A DNA stretch of 64,000 nt, taken from contig VTFK01000526.1 in the NCBI GenBank assembly GCA_009617715.1, forward strand, positions 229,663 to 293,662, given 5' to 3'. Positions within the stretch are counted from its first letter, which is position 1. Each line of letters starts with the position of its first letter. The notes under the pieces were generated by a model. It did not search any database, had not been told where the DNA came from, and was given only the letters and a program-made list of their open reading frames with translations. The stretch is from Plectrocnemia conspersa (taxonomy: Eukaryota; Arthropoda; Insecta; Trichoptera; Polycentropodidae). Shown here piece after piece: positions 43,552 to 55,500 of this stretch. The position numbers and the translations under genes were made by a program.

Positions 43552-46500
43552 ATGTCCGCACCTCAGTTCGGCCCCGACGTCGACGCCATGGACGACGCTG
43601 AGCAGACGCCGCCGCCGCCTCCGCCTGGGTGCGTTTCGTTCGCCTTCCTTTCCCGTCCCCCCCGTCGCCCGTCTTATCGCTCTCCTTCGCAGGTCATATC
43701 TGTCGCCGTCGCACGCGGAGACCGAGTCGCTGCGATGGAAGAGAAAGATGGACGAGGGCACCCTCGGCGCCGCCGACTTCAGGAACTACTGGAGGGTCAC
43801 CGTGCCTTGGGTCTACTCGCCGGAGCCCAACGGCAGTTGCCTGTGTGAGCATACCGTTGCACGATGGCGATGGCGATGGCGATGGCTTACCGTTGCATCG
43901 TTACCATTAAAATTCATCCTTTCAGCTTGGAACTTCGACGAAGACAGAGCTTCGGCTCTGCTGCTGTCTCCTTTGGAAAAGTTCATATGCGGAGGCGAAG
44001 ACCCGCAGGAGGCGCTGCCGAAGCTCGCTCAGCTGGACAGCGCCCCCTCGGTGTGCGGCAGGGTGTTCAAGATGGGAGAGCCCGCGTACAGCTGTCGAGA
44101 GTGCGGTGAGCGATCTCGCCGCAGTTTCTATTCCTATCTCTACGCCGCCTATCTACATTTGTACCTTTCCGTCCCGTCTCTCCGCAGGTATCGACAACAC
44201 TTGCGTGCTGTGCGTGGACTGCTTCAAGCTCTCGCCCCACCGCCACCACAAATACAAGATGGGGACGTCGGCCGGCGGAGGTTGCTGCGACTGTGGCGAT
44301 GTCGAAGCTTGGCGCAGCGAGCCCCACTGCGACGTTCACGCGGTACGCGCTCCGTTTTCTCCTCCTCCGAACTCCTCTGACCTCTTTCGACGTTCGCAGG
44401 CGGGCACTCTGCCTCGAGAGGTACCTCAAGGGCTCCCCGAGGACCTGGTGGCGCGGACCGGCGAAGTCTTCTCGGCCGCTCTCGGCTACTGCTACCAACT
44501 TCTGACTTTGGACAATTCGCCGTGCCTGCCGAACGACCTCAGGTAACTCTCAGGCCGGGCGACGTCGCCGTCCGAGTCTGACCCGACGTCCTTTTCAGGC
44601 TCAAGTCCGACGGGCAGCACCCGCTGCTGGAGCTGCTGGAGCACCCCGACAACTTCTGCACCGTGCTCTACAACGACGAGACGCACACGTTCGAGCAGGT
44701 GATCACGACGCTGACCAAAGTGATCAAGTGCTCGCACAGAGACGCCATAGAGTACGTGACCAACATCGACAGAGAGGGGCGAGCCGTCGTCAAGTGCGCG
44801 TCCCTACATCACTGCAACGACCTCAAGCTGGAGATAGAGAAGTACACGGCCAGGCACGGCAACAGGAGTCTCAAGGTTCACGTCGTGCACGCGCACGTCA
44901 TAGGCCATCAGATATTCGCGATGAAGCTGCTGCAATGGTACTGTCCCGCCCCCTACCGTCGCGCCCTTCCGCTGAAGCTTAGGTTTTGACGCGTTTGGTT
45001 TTTAGGATTCAGAACTTTGTGGCGCACGCCGAAGGCTTCCGCCGGATTCTGAGCGAGACGGCGCTGGCGCGGAGGGCGCCCGACGCGCCCGTGGCCGAGG
45101 GGGTGCTGCTCCACGACTGCCAGCTGTGGAAGGCCGCCCGGACCGCTTGGCACCGCCTGCTGATCGCCGGGATGCTCATGGACTACGACTCGAAGAAGGC
45201 GCTGGCGACAGTGTTCACTAAAAATTACGGTAACGAAGCGACGTCTCGCTTTATAATCGACAACTTAATCCAACGTTTTCCGTCTTCCAGGTTCCGTCAT
45301 AAAGGACTACATTCGCGACGACCACGATCACGCCTTTTCGGTGTCCTCCCTGTCGGTTCAGATCTACACGGTGCCGACTCTCGCTCACCACCTGATCGCG
45401 CACGAGGACGCTCTGTTCATCCTTCTCAACACCTTTCTGTCGGAATGTTCGAGGAAGCGCAACGGATCGGGTGAGTAGTAGGTAGTAGTATGCGGGGTGT
45501 GAGTTGCGAAGCGTCCGAGCTAATCTCTCGTCTCGTCGCGCAGGCAAACTCGAGTTCGAGCGGAACGCCTCCAACACGACGTTCAAGAGGGCGCAGTTCA
45601 TCCTGTACGATCTCAAATACTTGCTGAGCGTGAAGCCCGACGTCTGGACCGACGCCCTGCGCAAGGGCTTCTTGCAGGGTCTGTCCCTCGTTCTGAATCT
45701 CCTCACCATGATGCAGGGCATGGACGCCATAGCTCGCCAGGTCGGGCAGCACATGGAGTTCGAGCCCGAGTGGGAGTCGGCTTTCAACCTCCACATAAAG
45801 CTGGCGACGGTCATCATTTCGGCTTAGAGTGGTGCGGCACCGACCGAAAGTGGTCCTCGTGAAGGCCTACAGAGCCGCTCTTCGTCAACTGCACAACAAC
45901 CAGCCGCCCAACGAGCCCGCAGTCTTGCAAGGTTATTCCGATCTTATGTAATAAAAAAACTTTTTTTGAAATAAATCAGCTTCAGGTTTTGCTCTAGGAA
46001 TTGCATACAATTCCTAGTGAAATATATTATTTTTAAACATTAATTCTAGCATTGTAAACCATAAAATATAATTAAAATTACTTCATCGGTGGTTTTCGAT
46101 CTGACTTATTTTATTTTTAAAAATATGTTGAAATGTAATTTTGAGATCGTAAGAAAGAAACGCTAAGATCCGAATCATTTTTGGTACGTTTCAGAGCTAG
46201 CCGATCATTGCGTGTCGTGCGTGTCCTACGACGTGTCTCATCAGCCCGTTTCTATCCACCTGCCTCTCAGCAGGTTCTTGGCGGGCCTTCACCTGCACCT
46301 GCACAAGTTCGGCTTGAACTTTGACAGTCCCGAGTTTCAGATGGCCAAACCGTCGCTCGAGCAGATCATCGGTGAGCGTCTCGGCCCGTAGGTGTCGGTT
46401 TCTGTCGCGGCTCGCTTCTCACCGTCCGCTTTTCGCGCAGAACCCGTCCTGAGGACTCAGGCCATGGTCGCCCAGGTGCACGCCGGCATGTGGCGACGCA

Positions 46501-49500
46501 ACGGCTACGCGCTGCTCAACCAGCTCTATTTCTACCACAACGTCAAGTGCAGATCCGAAATGCTAGACAGGGACATTGTCCAGCTGCAGATCGGGGCTTC
46601 TCTGCTCGAGAGCAACGAGTTTCTGATCCACGCACTCAACAAGTTCAACCTGATCGGCTGGGCGCAGCTAGACTTCGAGGAAGTCTGTCCTCGGAATCCG
46701 GAGGAGGACTCCATGAGGATGGTCATCAATCTCGTAGAGGAGTTCCTGGGACTTTTGATAACGAGTGAGTCTTTTCACCCGGCATCGCGCTGTTTTTTTC
46801 TAATCTTTATGTCCTTTTCTCTTTTCAGTCGTCGCCGAAAGGTACACTCCCGGCGTGGGAGAGTGCACCGTCGAAGACAAGACCAAGAAGGAAATAATCC
46901 AACAACTGTGCTGCTCCTCGCTCAGCCACTCAGAGTTGAATCGAACCCTGCCCGAGGATCAGCTCCACGAGACCGGAATGGAGAACGTCATAGAAGAGGT
47001 CTGCTACTTTTCTTATTTTCTTTCTGCGTTTCGACCCGCCTTCGCTGATCGCCGGAAATTTCCCAGGTGGCCGAGTTCAAGAAACCCGCCTCGGGCAAAG
47101 GCTGCGGAGCGTACTCGCTCAAGCCGCACCTCTACTCGGAATACAACGTGTTTTTCTATCACTACACTCGCGAGGAGCTATCCAAGAGCGAGGAGGTGCA
47201 GAGAAAGCGACGCAAGAACGCAGGTGAGAACGCAGGATTTATAATCTATAATCTCAAAATTATAAAATAAATCTTACAACTCTTACTATCATAAAGCAAT
47301 AGAATAAATTATCTTTTACTAAAGCTGAGTTCTGGAATATTCCAAGCGACCAAATTAAAATATTATTAGTGACGTCCTTTGCAGTCGAAAAATTTCGCCA
47401 CACAGTTTACGCAATCGTTTTAAAAAAACAAATTTCGTATTTTTCATAAAAATAAAATAAATTGTTTTGCTCTTTGCTAAAATAAGCAAATCGAAAACGA
47501 ATCAACAGCAGTAATAATAGTCATATTTATTAACCGAAAAAATTCGCCACCATTTAATAAACACAGTATTATTAACATTGTGTTATTGTTCATTTTTATA
47601 TATGTAAATACAAAAGAACTTGAATGATTTAAATGAGTTGTGAAAAAAAAAGATTTTTACCAGATGTGCGAAAACCGGAGTTTTGACAGTGAGGTGACAA
47701 ATCAAAAACGTGTCCCCTAGATTTCTGCCCCGAAACTTCGTATCGGTGTCGCTTTGACTTTGCCGAAATGCAGTCATCGCCCCCCAACGGTGACAGGCTT
47801 TTGGATGTGGAACCAAAGTATACAAATAGCTCAAATAATACAAACTAAAATAATTTTTTTCTTTTCGGTCCGCCTATCGTTTTAAAAAGTATATGCATTT
47901 TTTTTGACGATTTCGCGCATTTGGTATCTCCCATTGTACTCAGTGCCACGAAAATTTTATAGAAGGGGTTTCATTTACAAAAAATGAATGTCGAAAAGTT
48001 TAACCGGAGGAAACTCAAGGTTTGAAATTTTCTTTTACAATAATTTTGCCAAAAATTCATTCTCAGAAAATGATATGACCGTGAATGATGATGATATATA
48101 CATAATAAAAAAAAATTATAAATAATTTTTAGATTTCCATACATAAATTTATAACAATGAAATAAATTTTAACATTTTAAATTAAATATATTTATGTATT
48201 TACATTAAAATTCTTCTTTACATATTTACATACTCAATTTTGGTCATATTTCTCCGAAGCAATCTCCATACGAAAAAAAAAATATTATTTTCGATCACCG
48301 TTTTAAAAAAAAAAATTTCTTCACATGCTTTTTTTTTCTTTTTTTACATAATATAGGTGTTTTATAATATGAGAATAGTGCTGAAATTTGAAGACAAATC
48401 CCTTTGGATGCCGGGCATTTTGGAAAAATGTTCCAGAACTTTATTCCGCCGGAATAATATTGACAAAACTTTTATTTAGTTTTAAATAATTAAAAAGCAA
48501 TTTCCAAAATGGTCGTTTCGATCTGATCGGATTCACGCAAAACGACGCATTTCAAGATAATATTCTTTATTTGGCATCAGACGACCATATGGCGAACCAT
48601 GGCGTAATTCAGTCTATTGAAGTAAAAGAAAACAGCAGCGCTGAACCGGTGAAGAAATTGATAGAAGAGCCCCAGAAAACGTTTATACCACTCGTAAACT
48701 CTTTGCCTTTACCTACTCATAGTTAGGCTTACCATATTTATGAAACTTAAAGCTGGAACAGCTAAAAAAAGGTTATTATGGAAATTTTTACATTTTGAGA
48801 CGCTGAGATGTGCTAGGTTAGAATACTAGTGAGAGCTAAAAAGGTCCTTTCAAAAATCTTTTTTTTACAATCCCGATAAAACCGGGACCGATGTGTGTAG
48901 CCAGGACAGACGGTGTGAAACCGGAACAAACCCGGACGTACGGTAATCCTACTAGCAACAGTCAACATTTCAAAGTGCTGCATCTTATTCCATTTTTGTA
49001 AGCAAAATTTAATGCAAATTCTTTATTCCATTTTTTCTGCAAGTAAAAATTCGCCAAGCACAACCAAACACGTGTTACCTTCTTGACTATCGACAATAAA
49101 CTAAACATCCAAAATGGCTACAAATATTAACAAAAAATAAAATATCAAAAATCTCTATACAGCCCACTATACGGTACCCCTCGTTACTTTTTAATCAAAC
49201 CTCGTATGTACATACATCAATAAAACAGTGTGCTGTATACGTTTGTTTTTTCTATAATTATTTTCATTATAGATTTGGACTACCTACCACTAGAGTTGTG
49301 CTTGGCATATTTAATTATTATAATACTTGATTATATTATTATCTTTTCATGATGGAAATTTAATTATTTTTTAATAATTTTATTTTTATATATTTATATT
49401 ATTTTTGCTCTTATTTTGTACACATGTATGTATATGTGTTTAGGTTACTATTTTTTTTTTATATATATATAGGATATTTTATTGTATTATATACAGGTAT

Positions 49501-52500
49501 GTAAGTTGCTGCACATAAATTTATGAATGAATAAATAAATATATTATTTATTATATAAAAGTTTGAGAAACAGCAGCACTAGTCGCAACATTAGGGAGTG
49601 GTGGGGATAGTGCACACCGCTCCGCTTGCACTCAGCTTAGAGTAGTGTTTCCCAAAGTGTGGTACGCGTACCCCTGGGGGTACGCGCTGCATCGGGCTTT
49701 GGCTGTGCCTGGTGCAACAAAAGAGCCTATTCCACTTTTTCATTTGTTATGAAAACCTAATAAATGAAAGCATGAAACCATCCAAACTAAAGCGCCATCT
49801 TAAGACAAACCACAATCAGTACAAAGATAAGCCAATCGACTTTTTTTTAAAATAAACTTAAGGATTTAAATCAGTCTCGAAAAGTGATGTGGAGTTTGAC
49901 AGGAGGTGACAATCAAAAAATCCTAGAAGCTTCGTATCGGGTGTCGCTTTTGATTGCGAAATGCAGTGCAACGGTGACAGGCTTTTGGATGTGGAACAAA
50001 GAAAAAATAAATATGTTTTTATTGTTACTAAAGTATATGCATTTTTTTTGACGAGGGGTACTCAGTGCTACGAAAATTTATAGAAGGGGTACACAGATGT
50101 CGAAAGTTTGGGAAACTGGTTTAGAAAATGATATGCGTGAATGATGATGATATATACATAATAAATTATAAATAATTTTATGCAATTTATAACAATAAAA
50201 TTTTAACTTTTTAAATTAAATATATTTATGTATTTACATTAAAATTACTTACATATTTACATACTCGAATTTTGGTCATATTTCTCGAAGCAATCTCCAT
50301 ACGAAAATATTATTTTCGATCACGTTTTAAAAAAAATTTCTTTTTCTTCACATGCTTTTTTTTTCTTTTTACATAATATAGGTGTTTATAATATGAGAAT
50401 AGTATTTGATAAGCCACGCCTAGTGTACATTGTGACGATTTTTTTTGTCCTTCCATACGAATACTTTAATATTATTGTTTGTTCATGTATTATAGGTTAC
50501 GACTTCTCCCTTGCTTATTTTTTTTAATTGCTCATGGAAGCCCAGTTTTGTTAGACATAATTGTATTAGTTGAATATATGTTTTTTTAAAAAGTAAATTA
50601 TCCGCATGTAAGTAGTTTCTGGTATTTTCGGTCTGACGACTCGTTGCCTAAGAAAATTGATCATTGTCTCGGAATGTCATCGCTACCGTTTACATTTACT
50701 CAATTGCATTAAAATAATCCACGAGCGTTTCTTTCAGGTTCATCATCGTCACAACGTGAAATTAAAGGAAAAAATTTGATAACTTTTGAAGTAAGGAATA
50801 ATAATAAAAAATGGACAAAAGTTTTGCCTCGTATCTGTATTTCTCTAAAATCGGGTCTCTAAGATCAAAATTTAAACCTAATTAACTAGCATTTAAAGTT
50901 CTTTTTTTAATTCAATAGCATCTTAAATATCAGTTGTCGTTAATGTGGGTCAAATTAAATTAATTGTGTAACTTATGGGTCGATATATTTTTTTCATTAA
51001 GTACAAATAGCGCATTACGCTTTAGTTTTGCAGGTAGATACTAAGAATCGAAGTCTCCGTTTCGTATCGATCGAGTAACGATAATGAACGATAATTTTCG
51101 ATAACTTTTCATTATCGATTATCGTTCGATATCGTTAATGAACGATAATGAATTTTTCGATTATCGATCTCTAACGATAATGATCGATAACGAACGATAT
51201 TATCGTTTGTTTAAGCGATATTTGGCGGGAAAGTACAAAATAAAACAATGTTAAACAATGGTGCGCGAAATTATACGCCCTTCGACTTCACGTTTATGGC
51301 CTAACTAGTCCTGATATTAGAAAAAGTTAAAGATGTGAGTGAGGGACTTTCTGCTGATGATTCACTGACCGCTCAAAAAATATTCCCATTTCTCTTATCT
51401 TGGAAAAGTGCTCGCTGTTGATTTAACACAACTCAGGAAAGAATTATCACTGAATTTCAGACAAATGGAACGAGTTTTGCCGAAACCTAGTACTGAAGAG
51501 CAACATGTACGTATGGCCAATCAACTTTACCCGTATTATAAGGAATTACCGCTTACTCAGTTCAACAAGGAAGAGTCCACTCTAAGAAGATTTCTTGACT
51601 CACATCCATCGTCTCAGAGGTTGAACAGCAAACTCCAACAAGGTAGCATATCGAACTGGCATAGACGACATGGATTTCATAGATCAGTTGGTGGCTGAAA
51701 AAGCTCAGCATGCGACTCTAAATCGGACAAAATCGGCAGTGTAAAAGTAGTGGGACTCCTTCAAGATTTATCCCGGACCTTCATCTTATAAAATTTATGT
51801 ATTGACCTAGTGGAAAGACTACAACGGGATCTTCCCGTTGTTGGCGGCTGAAGCCAGAAAATGGCCAGAAAAGTGAACGGGTTTCTTTTTGCTAGAGGAA
51901 ACCTCGTAACATCTCAGAGTATAAGGTTTGACCCGTCAAATGTTGAGAAGATCCTCTACATACAACTGAATCACAGTAGAGTCTGTATCAGTAAATACAA
52001 CATTGGAATTCCTATTGTTGAAGAATTACCTGTCGGAGAGAGGGATGTTGAGGAGAGTGGATCATCATTTTTAACTCCAAGAAGTGCTGGTTCTGCATCC
52101 AGTGCAGCAAGTAAAAACTCCCGCAACACTGTGAATGTGACTCCAAGACAGTTATCGAAAACTTAAAAAAAAAGTTACAAAGAATTGTGTATGCTCCAGA
52201 TTCAGACTCAAAAGATGATGTTGTCAGCATTGGTCCTTCTGAGACTATCAGTGCAAGTTACACAGAATCAGAGGCAGATACTAAAAACGGGTTAAAGACT
52301 TGCTGTGATGCATCTTAATTTTGCTGTGAATGCATCTTAAAAAGTGATTGAAGTAAGGTGAATTTTTTGAAATTTTAATATTTGTAATTTTTTGGCTTTA
52401 AAGATAAAGTAATATTTTTATTATTTAATGTTCTGGTCATTTTAATTTATAACTGGTAATTTCAGATAATTTTGTTAACAAAAATTTTTTTTTATTGCAA

Positions 52501-55500
52501 ACGAAAGTTAAAAAATTTATCGTTAATTTTTGAGGTTGTACAAAATTAAACAATATTTATATTAATATTAAACGATATTATTTATATTGAACGATATTAA
52601 TCGATAACAAACGTTGTTATCGATTAATATCGTTCATTATCGATTACACAAACAGTAATATCGATCAAACGATAAATTTCTTTTATCGTTATCGACCATT
52701 ATCGATCTAGTCGATAGTATTTTTTTTTATTGTTTCGTATCGTTTCGTTCATTATCGAATCGAACATTACGCTCCTTAGTAGATTCTACATAACTCGTCA
52801 AACATCGGAGGTCAAAGATAGTAGATTCTACCGTGGATTACCAATGATGACCCGATATGTCGTTTTGAGTTATTTTATTTTAATTTCAATTAGAATCTTA
52901 GTATTTATATCGCTTCGTTTCGAACAAAACTTTCGAAAAAATGTATTTTCGAAAAAAATATTTACCTTTCTTTCGTCTTTGCCGTCGTTTCAGGCGAACT
53001 GGAATGCTGCCCGCCTCCGAAGTTGCCCGAGCTGACTCACCCCTTCACTATGTTGGCCGACCTGATGCAGTGCGATGTCATGATTTACATTTTGCGGATC
53101 GTGCTCGCGAGGAGCGCCGATCTCACTGCCAGGTCTTTCAGCGAGATGCAGCTTCACAAAGTGAGGAAGTCTAGAAAATCGGCGACGATTCCTCCGAGGG
53201 CGACTTCATCCGACTTTCTACGTTTCAGGCGCTCCACTTGATCGGAATGGCCCTCCAGGAGCAAGAGAGCGGTAGGTATTCTTTCTTCAAGTTTACGGAC
53301 CGAGCCTCCCGCTGTGGCATACTCGAACTGCTGTCCGACCTCCAGAAGAGCGCTCGAGTGGACGCCCACCGAGACCTCATTACTTGGACTCTGAACAAGT
53401 ATAGGTAGAAGTTATTCACGATTACTGTTCAACTTTAAGGATATATTTTTATTTATAATTTTGTAGCTTACTTAGAAAATGCGGCAAAAATCGAAACAAA
53501 CTCAATCGTACATAGCCTCGTATTTTGTATACAGCTGTGGCCAATTGAAAGTTGACATGGCGGTTCATATCGCCGATTTTTTATTTTATCAACTTTGATG
53601 CATTTTTTAAACGTTTTAGAATTTTTAATGGATAATTATAATTGTTAACTTTCTTTTTCCATTAATACCGTTAAAAAAATACAAGTATTGTAAAATTAGG
53701 TATATATAATTGCATCAATTCTGAGAAAGGTGCATTTTTGTTGTCGTTCAACCGTGTGCATTATGATAAGCCTCGGACTCGACACGTGGTTCCGACCCTT
53801 TTTTTTGTTCTATTGATAGAAAGCAATATCAAAGACATTTAAAAATTAGAAGCTTGTAAATAAAACACTTTTATTAACATCCAAAAAAAAATATTTTGAC
53901 GTAATTTCGCCTTTATTTCTAATAAATTCTTGTATTCTGCCTGGCATCGATAAATACAGATTTTCAATTATTTTAGGATCGATCTTCTCTTTCCACACTT
54001 CCATGATATGTTTTTTCAGCTCGGATAAATTTTTTAATCTTTTTTCTTAATTGTTGTTTTTTAATTGCCCATAAATTTAAAATTTTTTTAAGGTCGGGTC
54101 TATATCCTGGCAATGTTAATAATGCGATTCCAGTTATCCTTTGGAATTGTGGAATCTATAGATAGAGGATTAATTTGAATGTAAAAACTATAATTGGACT
54201 CACAGAATGAGCTCTCGATGGTATGGCGCAGAATCGTCTTGCAAAATGGGTTCAGCAGTATGTTGGGAAAGTTCTTCAAGGGTCGTTCAATAAAGTCGTT
54301 TTATACAACCATTTTATATATTTTTGCATTCATGTTGCCCTGGACGAAATTTACAGAGCATAATCCGTAAGCTGTCATGCACCCCCAGATCACCACATAG
54401 GGTGAACGCTTAATAAATCGATTAATGCATAAGGGATGAAATCTTTCGCTTTTTATACGGCGCATAGTCGCTTACCACCTGCTCCAAACAAATTAAATTT
54501 GGACTCGTCGGAGAAAGCCACTCTTCTACAATCTTCGATGGTCTAGTGGTGATTAGCTTTTGCCCATTCAAGGCGATTTTTTTTCATTTTCTCAGTAAAT
54601 AATGTTTTTTTTGCTGGGTTTCGCACTTTAAATCTAGCTTCAACCAAACGTTTATTCACTGTCCCTCTCGAAATTTTCGAGTTTTAAGTAGATTGCAATT
54701 CTGTTTGTATTTCAGCAGCAATTTTAAATAGATATTTTTTATGATATCCTTTATTTTGCGGTTTAACGCTTACGCTACAGACCACCCCCATGTACCCCCT
54801 CTAGTAATTCTGTTTCGCGATATTTTTTAATAAATTTTCATATAGCAGGACCACTAAACCCCTCTCTTCGCGCTATCTCTAGAATTGAAACCTTTTCTTC
54901 GAGATATGCAATTATTTTAGATTTTATCGTGATCGACATTTGTTTAGATCTCTCCATGATTTTGGGTTTGCCTTTGCATAACCGAGGCTAACGTGCAACT
55001 GAGGAGGTTTTACGAGTTAAAATATCTTGTAAATTATTACTAAATATGTACTCGATCAAAAAAAAAAAATACAATAGAACAAATACATTTTAATAATAGA
55101 ATTCGTGAAATATTGCCTACGAAACATTCAATTGGCCACAGCTGTATATACATGCATTTTTTCTATTCTGATAGGGAAGTGGCCTCTTCGGACGAAGATA
55201 CGACGCCCTCCGCTCAGACGCCTGAGACGAATCTCTCTGAGCCTTCCGCCGAATCCTCTGTTCGAGGTGAGTCGTCTAGCTAATTCGTCTTCTTCTATCC
55301 CCTCTTTTCACTCGTTTCGTTTTCAGCCGAGTCGGAAAAGGAAAGGAGGGCCAAACTGGCCGCCCAGCAGCGAGCACGAGTGATGGCGCACATGCAAGCC
55401 ATGCAAAACAACTTCATGAAAGAAAACGCCAAGCTGTTCGAAGACGTCGAGAGCAGTGAGTCAGGTGCGATGCCAGCCGTCGTGTTTGTTCCAAGTTTTT

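Larger units (their letters stand above)
47224..52993 (+). other. UBR intron 13, expanded to 5.8 kb by repeats
   Basis: Most other introns of this gene are about 55-85 bases (intron 9 is 263). This one carries an internal duplication (47650-48379 and 49868-50403), a small hAT element, an unexplained open segment at 48377-48726 and a decayed hAT with ATCGAT-rich ends (51060-52770). Donor GTGAGA and acceptor CGTTTCAG are normal. Confidence 0.85.

Noticed and set aside
53272..53291. Apparent donor GTAGGT inside UBR exon 15
   Set aside because: The frame reads through without a stop into the next conserved segment, so no intron is needed and 20 bases would be too short for one.
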